A DNA stretch of 64,000 bases from Holophagaceae bacterium (lineage in GTDB: Bacteria > Acidobacteriota > Holophagae > Holophagales > Holophagaceae): assembly GCA_016720465.1 (NCBI GenBank), contig JADKKO010000001.1:434001-498000 (forward strand), read 5' to 3'. The notes beneath the pieces were generated by a model that ran no database searches, was not told the DNA's origin, and worked only from the letters and a program-made list of their open reading frames with translations. Below are positions 15,565-24,798 of the stretch, in pieces. The position numbers and the translations under genes are program-made. Within the stretch, counting starts at the first letter, position 1; each line of letters opens with the position of its first letter.

Positions 15565-18500
15565 TCAGCGGATCAAGGCGAGGTTGTAGGGCGTCGTTGC
15601 GGTGAAGGCGCCGCTCCAGCCGACCACCTTGATGTAGTAGGTGCCCGTGGCCGCGGTGGTGTTGGTGTAGGTTACGGTTTCCGTCGCGGACCCGCCCGCG
15701 CTGGTCTTCAGGATGCTGCCGGTGCTGCTGAGCAGATACAGATCATAGTCTTTCGCCGGGCCGGTCATGTTCACCGTCACCGTGCGGCCGGCGGCGACCG
15801 TGATCTTGAAGAAATCCTGATCGGTGGAAGTGCCGATGTAGCCCACGATCTTCGTGACGGTGCCGGCCACGATGTTGGCGGTGGTGGTGGTGCCGTTGCT
15901 CTCGACCTCGTTGTAGGTGGTGGATGGCGGCGGATTGCTGATGGTGAAGGCAACGCTGGCGGAAGTGCCGATGTTGCCTGCGGGATCCGTGGCCTTGACC
16001 ACCAGGGCGTGGCTCGCATTCGTCAAGGTCGTGCTGTCCAGGGCCATGCTGTAGGGCGAAGTGGTGTCCGTGCCCTTGAGCACGCCGTCCACGTAGAAAT
16101 CGACCTTGGCCACGCCGCTGGCGTCCGAGGCGGTGGCGGAGAGCGTGATGGTCCCTGCGGTTCCGGATTCGCTGGCGGCCACCACCGGGGCCGTCGTATC
16201 GGAGCCGACCGTGAACACGAAGCCCGTGGAGGTGCCGATGTTGCCAGCGGCATCAAAAGCTTTGCCCACGAGCGTGTGGCTGCCATTCGCGAGGGTTGCG
16301 CTGTCCAGGCTCATGCCATACGGAGCGGTGGCATCCGTCCCTTTCAACACGCCATCCACATAGAAGTCGACCTTGGTCACGCCGATGTTGTCGGAAGCCG
16401 TGGCGCTGAAAGACAGGATGCCTGTGCTGCCGCTTTCACTGACGGAAACGGATGGAGCCTGGGTGTCCGCGTTGTTGATGGTGAAGGCCACCGACGTCGA
16501 CGAACCCACGTTGCCTGAGGGATCATAAGCCTTAGCCACCAAGGCATGGCTGCCATTGGCCAGGGTGGTGCTGTCCAAAGCCATGCTGAAGGGCGAGGCC
16601 GTGTCCGTGCCCTTCAAGGCGCCATCCACATAGAACTCGACCTTGGAGACGCCGTTGGCGTCCGTCGCCGTGGCGGCCAGGGTGATGGCGCCCGCGGTGC
16701 CGGACTCCGTAGCCGAGACCGACGGCGGCGTGGTATCGGCGGGGCCGCCGCCCACCACCAGCAGGTTCACCTTGTCCAGGATGAAGCCCGTGGAGATCGC
16801 TGAATCTTCGGTGCCCACGAAATACACTTGGACCGTCTGGCCCTTGAAGGCGGCGACATTGAAGTTGTACAAGGTGTAGCCCGCCGCGGCGTTCAGGTTG
16901 CTGTAGGTCGCCAGGGTCTGGAGGATCGTCCCGGCCGTGTTGCGGATCTGGACCGCGAAGGTATCGTGGAGGCCGCCGGTGGTCTCCTTGGTCTCGATAT
17001 GCAGGGCGAAGCTGAGGGTGGCCGAGGCCGCGGTCGCTGGAATGGCCACGTTTTGGAAGATGGCGACGCTCCCGGCCGATCCCCGTCCGCCGAATTTGGC
17101 GCACTTGGCGCCATCGTAGGGCGGGGTGTTGAGGATGGCGCCGATTTCCATGCCTGAGGTGTTCGACCAGCCCACCCCGTAGCCCTTCTCGAAGCTCCCG
17201 TTCTTGATCAACTGGCCGTTGTTGATGAGGAAATTCATCGTGGCGTTGGTGAAGAGCCCGACCGTGTCGGTGGCCTTCGCGACCAGCGTGTGGGTGCCGT
17301 CGTCCTGCATGAGGGAGTCATAGGCCATGGCGTAGGGAGATGCGGTCTTCGTGCCGACCAGGAGGCCGTCGAGGAGGAAATCCACTTTCGTGACGCCCTT
17401 GTCGTCCGTGGCAGTGGCGCTGAACGTGACCGTTCCCGCCGCGCCGCTCTCGCTGACGGTGACCACAGGCGCGGCATCGGCGCCGGCCCAGGGCCCGCCG
17501 ACATTGATGCCGGCGAAGGCGTTCCAGACCGCGATTTCCTCAGGGCCTGAAACCGGGTACAGGTCGCGTACGGCCTGGATGCAGGCGATGCGGGCGGCCG
17601 CGTAGTCCGTGGATGGCGTCATGTACGTGGTGAGGGCGCGGTACCAGATCTTGGCCGCCTTCTGATTCCCGATGCCCGTCATGCCGCCGGGAAGGAAAGT
17701 CGTGGAGGTATCGCCCGAGGTGGTGGCGCCCTGGCTGATGAAATAGAAACAGCGGTTCATGGGGCCGGAGCTGTAGTGCACGTTCAGGGTGGAGAGCGTG
17801 GAACTCCAGGCATCTGCGCTTTTCCCGTCCAGGCTCGGCTTGTACATGCGGCGGAACTGGGGCGATGCGGGGGTCGCGATCTGCTCGCCCTGGGTCCAGT
17901 TCCCGCCGGTGTCCGGAATGACGCTGCCCTGGCCGTTCGCTCCGCGGTAGTAGAACTCCGTCATGACGCCCATGATGTCGGAGTTGGATTCGTTCAGGCC
18001 CCCGGATTCCTTGTTGTAGATCAGCGCCGCGGTGGTGGAGCAGACCCCGTGGCTGAATTCATGGGCGGCGATGTCGAGCGGGGTGTAGGGCAGCCGCTTG
18101 GTCCCGTCGCCGTAGGTGATGCACATGCACTGGTCTGAATAGAAGGCGTTGTCGTAGCCGTTGTCGTAGTGCACCCGCGCGTAGGTGTAGCGGCCGAGCC
18201 CATCGATGCCGTTGCGCCCGTGGATGTTCTTGTACATGTCCCAGGTGGCCTGGAGGCCGAAAGCCGCGTCCACCGCGACAGTCTGCCCGTTGGCGGAGGT
18301 GGTGGGTTCGGGGGCTTCCTTGTAGTCCAGTCCATCGCCCCATGTGTTGTCGGCGTCCGTATACACGGTTCCGGTGCCCGAGGTGGCGTGGTTCATGTCG
18401 TTGACTGTGTTGCCTGCGCTCGCAGGCCTAGTGTTGTCCCGCAGTTCAAAACCGGAAGCAGTGGTGTTGGTGTAGAGCTGGACAGTGCCGCTGTACTGGC

Positions 18501-19200
18501 TGTTGCCGGTGCCGACGGCATTCGAGGTCTGGAGGCTGTCCCATTTTTCGATGATCGCGCCGGTGTGGGCGTCGACCATGTAGTCCGTATGGCGCGTGTC
18601 GCCAGGGTTCTCGATCTCCGTGCGGACATGGTAGGCGAGCACGTAGCGGACCAGCCGGGTCTCGAAGGCGGTGGCGTCCAGCTCCCTCGCGCCATCCGTT
18701 CCGGACGCATCATCCAGCCCAGCAGTGCGGATCTTGGCCCGGTTCGGGTTGAGGACGCGGGTCTCCAAGGGCAGGATCACCAGTTCCACCCGGGGCGGAT
18801 GGGCGTAGGCCCCTTGGGGGGACAGGTCGGCGTGGACCAGGCCACGGATCTCCGACTCTCCAATGGACGGCGTCACGTTCAGGAAGATGTGGCGCTTGTG
18901 GGCCAGCGTCGGAGGCAGATCCTCGCCTTCCTTCCCGGCATGGACGATCGCTTCGCCACCCCATACCCGCACGCCCTGGTGGTACTGCTGCAGGCGCGTG
19001 TGGGTCTGGCCCAGATCATCGTCGTGGACGGCGCGGGAGGTGAAATGGTCCAGTTCGCCGAGGCCGATCTGGGCACGCATGGATTGGATCCGCTGCACGG
19101 CGCGGTTCGCGCGGAGCTGCAGCTCGGGTTGGCCAGCGCAAAGCGGCGCTGCCACAAGGACGGTTGCCAGGATGGAAAGGGGTCGCGCGAGCATGGCCAT
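15565..19200 (-). CDS. Secreted thermolysin-like (M4) metalloprotease with Ig-like, jelly-roll and PPC domains
   Basis: 1211 aa from the ATG at 19200, which follows GGAGG; a signal peptide (ARPLSILATVLVAAPLCAG) is next. Residues about 25-200 fit the FTP/PepSY propeptide. The catalytic domain has zinc motif His380-Glu381-x-x-His384 in IAAHEFSHGV and third ligand Glu404 in GGLNESNSD, the thermolysin spacing. After about 580 come an Ig-like module, a jelly-roll-like segment (about 670-815), then three more Ig-like modules of about 85-90 aa, each with KVDFYVDG-type and SPYSMALDS-type motifs. The C-terminus is a PPC-type domain (FFKITVAAGRTVTVNM, YDLYLLSSTG), which is often removed during maturation. 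Probably a nutrient-acquisition exoenzyme. It is preceded by the terminator of the sfsA operon. Confidence 0.95.
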   Translation of the reverse strand: MAMLARPLSILATVLVAAPLCAGQPELQLRANRAVQRIQSMRAQIGLGELDHFTSRAVHDDDLGQTHTRLQQYHQGVRVWGGEAIVHAGKEGEDLPPTLAHKRHIFLNVTPSIGESEIRGLVHADLSPQGAYAHPPRVELVILPLETRVLNPNRAKIRTAGLDDASGTDGARELDATAFETRLVRYVLAYHVRTEIENPGDTRHTDYMVDAHTGAIIEKWDSLQTSNAVGTGNSQYSGTVQLYTNTTASGFELRDNTRPASAGNTVNDMNHATSGTGTVYTDADNTWGDGLDYKEAPEPTTSANGQTVAVDAAFGLQATWDMYKNIHGRNGIDGLGRYTYARVHYDNGYDNAFYSDQCMCITYGDGTKRLPYTPLDIAAHEFSHGVCSTTAALIYNKESGGLNESNSDIMGVMTEFYYRGANGQGSVIPDTGGNWTQGEQIATPASPQFRRMYKPSLDGKSADAWSSTLSTLNVHYSSGPMNRCFYFISQGATTSGDTSTTFLPGGMTGIGNQKAAKIWYRALTTYMTPSTDYAAARIACIQAVRDLYPVSGPEEIAVWNAFAGINVGGPWAGADAAPVVTVSESGAAGTVTFSATATDDKGVTKVDFLLDGLLVGTKTASPYAMAYDSLMQDDGTHTLVAKATDTVGLFTNATMNFLINNGQLIKNGSFEKGYGVGWSNTSGMEIGAILNTPPYDGAKCAKFGGRGSAGSVAIFQNVAIPATAASATLSFALHIETKETTGGLHDTFAVQIRNTAGTILQTLATYSNLNAAAGYTLYNFNVAAFKGQTVQVYFVGTEDSAISTGFILDKVNLLVVGGGPADTTPPSVSATESGTAGAITLAATATDANGVSKVEFYVDGALKGTDTASPFSMALDSTTLANGSHALVAKAYDPSGNVGSSTSVAFTINNADTQAPSVSVSESGSTGILSFSATASDNIGVTKVDFYVDGVLKGTDATAPYGMSLDSATLANGSHTLVGKAFDAAGNIGTSTGFVFTVGSDTTAPVVAASESGTAGTITLSATASDASGVAKVDFYVDGVLKGTDTTSPYSMALDSTTLTNASHALVVKATDPAGNIGTSASVAFTISNPPPSTTYNEVESNGTTTTANIVAGTVTKIVGYIGTSTDQDFFKITVAAGRTVTVNMTGPAKDYDLYLLSSTGSILKTSAGGSATETVTYTNTTAATGTYYIKVVGWSGAFTATTPYNLALIR

Positions 19201-19273
19201 GCCAGCCTCCGTTTCAAATGGACAGGAGCTAAGGAAAGCGCCCAGGAATTTCTGCTGGGTTGTCAGGACAATG

Positions 19274-19299
19274 AAAAAAAGCGCTGTGGAAAAACAGCG
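19274..19299 (-). terminator. Rho-independent terminator of the TolB-like/gmhB/sfsA operon
   Basis: Minus strand CGCTGT, loop TTTTCC, ACAGCG (19299-19282), followed by C and seven T (19280-19274). It lies 87 bp past the sfsA stop and upstream of the protease start. Confidence 0.75.
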
Positions 19300-19385
19300 G
19301 AAGGCGAGGACGGATGACAACGAACGGAGGAATTCATCAGCCTAAGCAGGCCACCTGCCGGAAGGGTCATGAAATGTTGTGAAAT

Positions 19386-20117
19386 CTATGGCCGCGGCGC
19401 CCAGGGCAGCAGCCCTGGAAGCTCCCAGCGCAGCGTGAACAGGCCGTTCTCCTGCTCCTCCACGGCTAGGCCTGCCGCCAAAGGAAGCACTTCCACACCC
19501 GCGGCTGCAGCGCGGTCCAATTCCTCCGCGTAGGCCGGATCGATTTCACGGGCCACGTCGAAGGCAGCCACGTCCCCCCGCTGGACGAAGAACACCAGGG
19601 CCGCCCGGTGCCCCTGCCCGGCCATGGCGCGCAGTTCCCTCAGATGTTTGGCGCCCCGCTCCGTGACCGCGTCTGGAAAGCAGGCATGGGAGCCGATTCT
19701 CAGCGTGGTGTTCTTCACTTCGATGAAAACGCAGCGGCCCTGGCCATCCCTTGCAAGCACATCGATGCGGCTGCGCTCCGAGCCATATTTCTGTTCCGTG
19801 CGCACCTCCACCAGGCCAGGCAGCCCGGGCAGGGTCCCGCGCCGCGCCGCATCGGCGACCACCCGGTTCGGCATCCCGGTCTCCACGCCCACCCAGGCGC
19901 CCGCGCGTTGGCATGCGAGCCAGGTGTATTTCAGCTTCCGGGCCGGATCGTCATGCTGCGAAAGCAGCACCGCATCGCCGGACTCCCAGCAGGTTTTCAT
20001 GGATCCCGTGTTGGTCGTGTGGGCCGTGGCCACAGAGCCGTCGGGCAGTTCGACGTCCGCCAGGAAACGCTTGTAGCGATGGATGATCCGTCCCTGGATG
20101 AGGTCGCGCTTCTCCAT
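19386..20117 (-). CDS. sfsA: SfsA family protein (sugar fermentation stimulation protein)
   Basis: 243 aa from the ATG at 20117, whose A is shared with the gmhB stop (TGATG). E. coli SfsA binds DNA and was named for raising maltose metabolism; the fold has an OB-like N-terminal domain and a restriction-endonuclease-like C-terminal domain. Visible features: RYKRFLADVELPDG and HTTNTGSMKTCW at about 12-46, KLKYTWLACQ, then SRIDVLARDGQGRCVFIEVKNTT, where D and E-x-K form a PD-(D/E)xK-like set, and CFPDAVTERGAKHLREL. Nuclease activity is not established for the family. Upstream open frame is out of the family and rejected. Confidence 0.92.
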   Translation of the reverse strand: MEKRDLIQGRIIHRYKRFLADVELPDGSVATAHTTNTGSMKTCWESGDAVLLSQHDDPARKLKYTWLACQRAGAWVGVETGMPNRVVADAARRGTLPGLPGLVEVRTEQKYGSERSRIDVLARDGQGRCVFIEVKNTTLRIGSHACFPDAVTERGAKHLRELRAMAGQGHRAALVFFVQRGDVAAFDVAREIDPAYAEELDRAAAAGVEVLPLAAGLAVEEQENGLFTLRWELPGLLPWAPRP

Positions 20118-20674
20118 CAGGTCCAAGTTTCCAGGATCCTGTCCACCGCTTCGGGAAGGTCCGCGGCCACCAGGTCCGCCAGCCTCGCTTCCACGCTTTT
20201 CCCATAGCCCGTCCGCACCAGGGCAACGCGGCATCCGGCCCTGCGCCCGGCCTCCAGATCGCTTTCCTTGTCGCCGATCATCCAGGACCGCGAGAGATCC
20301 AGTCCATGCTCCAGCGCGGCGCGGGTCAGCATCCCGGCATTGGGCTTCCGTTCGGGATGGTCGGGATGGGCATAGTCCCCCTGTCCCTTCTCGTGGTGGG
20401 GGGCCACGTACACCGCGTCCAGATGCGCCCCTTCTCCGGCCAGCAATTCGGCCATGCGGGCCGTCACCTGGTCAAAGTCATGGAACCCGAAATAGCCGCG
20501 GCCGATGCCGCTCTGGTTGGTGACGACCGCCACCGGTATCCCCAGCGCATTGAGCTTGGCCACGGCTTTGGCCGCGCCAGGGATGAGCACCAGTTCCTCG
20601 GGTCTATGCAGATAGTCCACCTCTTCGTTGAGGGTCCCATCCCGGTCGAGGAAGATGGCGGGCTTTCCACTCAT
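20117..20674 (-). CDS. gmhB: D-glycero-D-manno-heptose 1,7-bisphosphate 7-phosphatase
   Basis: A HAD-superfamily phosphatase of the HisB-N/GmhB type that removes the 7-phosphate in ADP-heptose synthesis for LPS core. 185 aa, family-typical. Motif I FLDRDGTLN (about 8-16; nucleophile and acid Asp), motif II VVTNQSGIGRGYF, motif III Lys in the HPERKPNAGML segment, motif IV MIGDKESDLEAGRRAG. Family members bind zinc with a Cys/His cluster; here CxH-type ligands are reduced (APHH, HPDH), so metal binding may differ. The start (20674) overlaps the stop of the TolB-like gene by 4 bp. Specificity for alpha or beta anomer cannot be read from the sequence. Confidence 0.9.
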   Translation of the reverse strand: MSGKPAIFLDRDGTLNEEVDYLHRPEELVLIPGAAKAVAKLNALGIPVAVVTNQSGIGRGYFGFHDFDQVTARMAELLAGEGAHLDAVYVAPHHEKGQGDYAHPDHPERKPNAGMLTRAALEHGLDLSRSWMIGDKESDLEAGRRAGCRVALVRTGYGKSVEARLADLVAADLPEAVDRILETWT

Positions 20675-21783
20675 GGATGGTATTCGGCGACGAAGACATT
20701 GAACTGGCGGGGCGCGGCGGCCTCGCGTCCGCTGACCCACAGCAGCTTCTTCCCATCGGCGCTGAAGTGCGGGAAGGAATTGAAATTCCCCGTGTAGGTG
20801 AGCCGCTCCAGCCCCGTGCCGTCCAGGTTCACCTTGTAGATCTCGAAATTCCGGCCCTTGCCCTGGCGATCCTCCCAGTTGCTGGAGAACACCACGGCTT
20901 TGCCATCGGGCGAAAAGACCGGCGCGAAGGCGGCGCCGACCAGGTGGGTCACCTGCCTTTTTCCGGTGCCATCGGCGTTCATCACCCAGATGTCCATCTC
21001 CATGGGTTCCACGAGGTGTTGCTTCAGGAGTTCGCGGTATTTCTCGGTGGCGGGACCGCCTTTCGGGTAATTGGTGCGCCAGGCGATGAGCTTGGAGTCG
21101 GGGCTCCAGACAGCTCCGCCATCGTATCCGACGGCATCTGTCAACCGCTGGAGGCGTTTCCCTTTGGTGTCGGCCTTCCAAAGATCGATGTCGCCGCTGC
21201 GTTCCGAGGTGAACACGATCCATTTGCCATTGGGCGCCACGGTGGCTTCGGCGTCGTAGCCATCATGGGCCAGCAGAGACCTCACATCGCTGCCATCGGG
21301 TTTGGAGGTGTACAAGTCGTAGCTCGAAAACACCGGCCAGCGATAGGTTCCTGGGGTGAAGGGGGGACTCGGCGGGCAGTCCGCGCCTGCGCCATGGGTG
21401 CTGCCGTAGATGATCCGCCGGTCGCCGGGCATGAAGTAGCCGCAGGTCGTGCGGCCCTTCCCGGTGCTGGCCAGGTGCTGGTTTGATCCATCCGCATCCA
21501 TCACATAGATCTGGTCGCACTCCCGGCCTTCCCGGGTGCTCTGGAAAACGATCCGCTTGCCGTCCCAGCTCCAATAGGCTTCGGCATTGGAACCTGTGTT
21601 GGTAAGTTTTTTCACATCTCGAAGATGCGTTTCCCGCAGGTCCCGATGAGGATCTCCAGGGGCGGGCTGGAATGGATTGGGGGTGGGCGAGGCTACCGCG
21701 TGGGCCGGCGCAGCAGGCGGCCTGCCCGGTTCCGGGGCCTGCACGCCCAAGGCAAGTACCAGAATTGATGCTGCGATTCCCAC
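20671..21783 (-). CDS. Exported TolB/WD40-like beta-propeller protein
   Basis: 370 aa with an N-terminal hydrophobic stretch (MGIAASILVLALGVQA) read as a signal peptide, then a Pro/Ala-rich linker to about 45. The rest is built of PD40-type propeller blades: AEAYWSWDGKRIVFQSTRE, QIYVMDADGSNQHL, EATVAPNGKWIVFTSERSG, GGAVWSPDSKLIAW, FAPVFSPDGKAVVFSSNW and NSFPHFSADGKKLLWVSGRE, about five to six blades. Such proteins occur as the TolB periplasmic subunit and in peptidase DPP-IV-type propellers; no catalytic domain is present here. tolA, tolQ, tolR or pal are not adjacent, so a genuine Tol role is doubtful. It heads the operon with gmhB and sfsA. Confidence 0.88.
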   Translation of the reverse strand: MGIAASILVLALGVQAPEPGRPPAAPAHAVASPTPNPFQPAPGDPHRDLRETHLRDVKKLTNTGSNAEAYWSWDGKRIVFQSTREGRECDQIYVMDADGSNQHLASTGKGRTTCGYFMPGDRRIIYGSTHGAGADCPPSPPFTPGTYRWPVFSSYDLYTSKPDGSDVRSLLAHDGYDAEATVAPNGKWIVFTSERSGDIDLWKADTKGKRLQRLTDAVGYDGGAVWSPDSKLIAWRTNYPKGGPATEKYRELLKQHLVEPMEMDIWVMNADGTGKRQVTHLVGAAFAPVFSPDGKAVVFSSNWEDRQGKGRNFEIYKVNLDGTGLERLTYTGNFNSFPHFSADGKKLLWVSGREAAAPRQFNVFVAEYHP

Positions 21784-21842
21784 GTTCAGTCTCCTCCGCC
21801 AAGTCTGGCATCATCAGAGCATCAATGGCATTGGAGGCTCAA

Positions 21843-22541
21843 GTGATCGACAAGCGTGTGGCTTCGGCCCATGAAGCCGTGGCGGACATTTTTGATGGCG
21901 CGTCCCTGGCCGTCGGCGGATTCGGCCTCTGCGGCATTCCTGAGCATCTCATCGCAGCGCTGGTGGAAAAGGGCGTCACAGGATTGACCTGCTACTCCAA
22001 TAACGCAGGCGTGGATGATTTCGGCCTGGGCCTGTTGCTGCGGAACCGGCAGATCAAGAAGATGGTCAGTTCCTACGTGGGCGAGAACGCGGAATTCGAA
22101 CGCCAATACCTGCACGGGGAACTGGAGCTGGAATTCTCGCCCCAGGGCACCCTGGCCGAACGCATGCGGGCAGGCGGAGCCGGGATTCCGGCCTTCTACA
22201 CCCCCACGGCCGCAGGCACCGTCGTGGCGGAAGGCAAGGAAAGAAAAGTGTTCAATGGCCGGGAGTGCGTGCTCGAGCAGGGCATCGTGGCGGATTTCGC
22301 GCTCGTGAAAGCCTGGAAAGCCGATCGCCTGGGCAACCTCGTCTACCGGAAAACCGCCCGCAACTTCAATCCCATGGCTGCCACTTGCGGGAAGATCTGC
22401 ATCGCCGAAGTGGAGGAAATCGTCGAGGTGGGCGATCTTGACCCGGATCACATCCACACGCCGGGAGTCTATGTCCATAGGCTCCTGCTTGGCAGCCACT
22501 ACGAGAAGCGCATTGAAAAGGTAGTGACGAGGGCTTTGTAG
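21843..22541 (+). CDS. scoA: 3-oxoacid CoA-transferase subunit A, no adjacent subunit B
   Basis: 232 aa. I chose GTG at 21843, because GGAGG lies at 21833-21837 and the protein then starts IDKRVASAHEAV as in the family; the ATG at 21825 would add six residues. Subunit A of succinyl-CoA:3-ketoacid CoA-transferase shows the conserved GGFGLCGIPEHLI (about 23-35), CYSNNAGVDDFGLGLLL and GKERKVFNGRECVLE. The catalytic Glu resides in subunit B, which normally follows within a few bases. Here an MFS transporter follows instead, so the partner must be elsewhere or absent. Role if paired: activation of acetoacetate or related acids. Confidence 0.93.
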   Translation: MIDKRVASAHEAVADIFDGASLAVGGFGLCGIPEHLIAALVEKGVTGLTCYSNNAGVDDFGLGLLLRNRQIKKMVSSYVGENAEFERQYLHGELELEFSPQGTLAERMRAGGAGIPAFYTPTAAGTVVAEGKERKVFNGRECVLEQGIVADFALVKAWKADRLGNLVYRKTARNFNPMAATCGKICIAEVEEIVEVGDLDPDHIHTPGVYVHRLLLGSHYEKRIEKVVTRAL

Positions 22542-22601
22542 CAAGATTGTTACAACCTGGCCATAGGCTGAACAGGCCTCTTGGCTGCATGGAAGGATCT
22601 C

Positions 22602-23945
22602 GTGGACCACACCAAGGAATACAGAACACGGCGTTTCCTGAACTGGTTCCCGCTGGGGCTCACCTACGCCACCATGTACATGGGCCGCTATAACTTCAAC
22701 ATCGTCAAAAGCGATATCGGCGCCTGGTACCACCTGGACAAGGCCGAAATGGGCATTGTCGCCACCGCGGGCTTCTGGACCTATGGCTTGAGCGTGGCGC
22801 TCAACGGACCTCTGGCGGACCGCATCGGCGGACGGAAGGCGATTCTGGTGGGCGCGTTAGGCGCGGCCCTGCTGAACCTGCTGATCGGACTGATGTTCCT
22901 GGGCGGCCACACCACTCAGCTCCTGGTGAGCCTGAGCCTGCTTTGGTCCGTCAACATGTACTTCCAGAGCTTTGGGGCGCTGTCAGTGGTGAAGGTGAAC
23001 AGCACCTGGTTCCATGTCCATGAGCGGGGCGTCTTCGGCGGCATATTCGGCATCATGATCTCGTCGGGTTATTTCCTGGCGACCACCATCGGCGCCTGGC
23101 TGCTAGCCAGCTTCCAGAGCTGGACCGTCATCTGGTTCGTGCCGGCCGCGGCCATGGCCGGCATGTTCGCCATCGACTACTTCCTGGTGCGCAACCGCCC
23201 CAGCCACGCGGGTTTCCCCGACTTCGACACCGGGGACGGGTCCAACGCCCACGAGGCCGAGGATGCGCCCCTGCCCCTCGTCGATCTGTTCAAGAAGGTC
23301 TTCCACAACCCCGTCATTTTGTTTCTGATCGCGGCGGAATTCTGCACGGGCTTCGTGCGGCAGGGCGTGATGCTCTACTTCACGGAGTATCTGGCGGAGG
23401 TCTACGACCTCTCCAAGAAGACCCACCTTTTCTGGTGGACCGGTGTGGCCTTCATGTTCGGTGGAATCCTTGGCGGCCTACTGTGCGGCTGGATGAGCGA
23501 CAAGCTCTTCCAGTCCCGCCGGCCTCCCGTGGCCTTCATCTTCTATTTGGTCCAGGTGGTCATGCTGGCACTGCTCGGCATGACCCTGGGGCGAGGCACC
23601 TGGCTCGGCCAAGTATGGGCGATCATCCTGCTTGGGCTGACGGCCATGTTCATCTTCGGCGTCCACGGCATGCTCAGCGGCACGGCCAGCATGGATTTTG
23701 GCGGGCGCAAGGCGGCGGCCACCGTGGCCGGCGCCCTGGATGGCATCCAGTACATCGGCAGCGGCCTCACGGGATTCGGGTTGGGCTGGATTCTCAAGAC
23801 CTATGGCTGGGACGGCATCGCCGCCAGCGGCCACGCGCCCACCCACGCCTGGGTCTGGGTCGGCGCCATCATTCCGTTCAGCCTCATGGGCGCCTTCATC
23901 ATGACCCGCATCTGGAACGCGAAACCCAGCAGCGCGGCCCATTGA
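22602..23945 (+). CDS. MFS transporter, organophosphate:phosphate antiporter (GlpT/UhpT-like) type
   Basis: 447 aa from GTG at 22602, which follows GGAAGGA; a TTG seven codons upstream is possible. Twelve membrane helices fit the MFS fold. The OPA-family pattern is present: GLTYATMYMGRYNFNIV in helix 1 with an Arg in the position used by GlpT to bind phosphate, GPLADRIGGRKAIL in the loop 2-3, QSFGALSVVKVNSTWF in helix 4, and SKKTHLFWWTGVAFMFGGILGG plus CGWMSDKLFQSRR in the second half. Substrate (glycerol-3-phosphate, hexose phosphate or other) cannot be assigned. It starts 60 bp after scoA on the same strand. Confidence 0.9.
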   Translation: MDHTKEYRTRRFLNWFPLGLTYATMYMGRYNFNIVKSDIGAWYHLDKAEMGIVATAGFWTYGLSVALNGPLADRIGGRKAILVGALGAALLNLLIGLMFLGGHTTQLLVSLSLLWSVNMYFQSFGALSVVKVNSTWFHVHERGVFGGIFGIMISSGYFLATTIGAWLLASFQSWTVIWFVPAAAMAGMFAIDYFLVRNRPSHAGFPDFDTGDGSNAHEAEDAPLPLVDLFKKVFHNPVILFLIAAEFCTGFVRQGVMLYFTEYLAEVYDLSKKTHLFWWTGVAFMFGGILGGLLCGWMSDKLFQSRRPPVAFIFYLVQVVMLALLGMTLGRGTWLGQVWAIILLGLTAMFIFGVHGMLSGTASMDFGGRKAAATVAGALDGIQYIGSGLTGFGLGWILKTYGWDGIAASGHAPTHAWVWVGAIIPFSLMGAFIMTRIWNAKPSSAAH

Positions 23946-23975
23946 TAACTCCCCCGCGGTGGCAAGACGATTGTC

Positions 23976-24030
23976 CAGAGGCACGCAGAAAAAATCCCCT
24001 GCGATTCTCCGCAATCTCCGCGCGCCTCTG
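23976..24030. repeat. Short fold-back element between the MFS and HAD genes
   Basis: CAGAGGCACGCAGAA (23976-23990) and the inverted arm at 24016-24030 match at 12 of 15 positions. The spacer contains TCTCCGCAATCTCCGC-type short repeats. It belongs in style to the other intergenic fold-backs in the window. Confidence 0.6.
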
Positions 24031-24059
24031 CGACAGTATTTCCATTGCCACAGGAACCC

Positions 24060-24794
24060 ATGTCCCCCCACCGGCCCATCCTCGAAGCCCTCGAACGCCT
24101 GAAATCCAGGCCTGCCAGCGCACCGCGCCCCATCGCGGTCTATGACCTCGACTCGACGCTGTTCTGCACGGGCCCGCGCAATCTGGCCATCGCACGGGCC
24201 TTTTCCGAATACCGCCATCAATTGCGACCTTTTGTGGACCGGCTGGAAGCGCACCGGATGGGCTGGAACGTCATGACGGATCTCCAGGAACTCGGGTTCG
24301 CCGACCAGGTGATCCTCACCGAACTACGGCATTTTTGGCGCGCCACCTTTTTCACGGACCACTTCGTGAAAATGGACAGCGTCTACCCCGGCGCTGTGGA
24401 ACTGGTGCAGGCACTGCGCGAGGCCGGCTGCCTGACTTTTTATCTCACGGGCCGGGACGATCCAGGCATGCGGCAAGGCACCCTCCAGGCCCTTTCCGCC
24501 GCCGGTTTCCCGATGCCCGCCGAGGACGTGGTCCTGCGCCTCAAGCCCACCTGGGAAGAAGATGACCTGGCCTTCAAGACCAAGGTCTTCGATGAACTGA
24601 ATGCCTTGGGCGACGTGGCACTGGCTTTCGAGAACGAGCCCACCAACGCGAACCGATTCCTCCGCGCCTTCCCGGCGGCCACGGTCGTCCTGCACGCCAC
24701 CATCCATTCGCCGGATCCGGAACCGCTGGATCCGGGCGTCCACGTGCTGAAGACCCTGGCGGCCGACTGGATCCAGAGCTCTGACCTACAATAA
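24060..24794 (+). CDS. HAD-superfamily hydrolase
   Basis: 244 aa from the ATG at 24060. Motif I is YDLDSTLFCTG (about 28-38) with the nucleophile/acid Asp pair; motif II is the Thr in FYLTGRDDPGM (about 126-136); Lys of motif III probably in LRLKPTW; motif IV is weaker (ALAFENEPTNANRF, about 189-202), with Glu replacing an Asp. The cap region is helical. Substrate unknown. The stop is 4 bp before the MdoB/LtaS-like gene, so the two are probably cotranscribed; a role in handling phosphorylated surface components is inferred from this context only. Confidence 0.82.
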   Translation: MSPHRPILEALERLKSRPASAPRPIAVYDLDSTLFCTGPRNLAIARAFSEYRHQLRPFVDRLEAHRMGWNVMTDLQELGFADQVILTELRHFWRATFFTDHFVKMDSVYPGAVELVQALREAGCLTFYLTGRDDPGMRQGTLQALSAAGFPMPAEDVVLRLKPTWEEDDLAFKTKVFDELNALGDVALAFENEPTNANRFLRAFPAATVVLHATIHSPDPEPLDPGVHVLKTLAADWIQSSDLQ

Positions 24795-24798
24795 ACGG

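Noticed and set aside
20671..21783. Genuine TolB of the Tol-Pal system
   Set aside because: No tolQ, tolR, tolA or pal nearby, and the partner genes are gmhB and sfsA. Only the propeller fold is supported.
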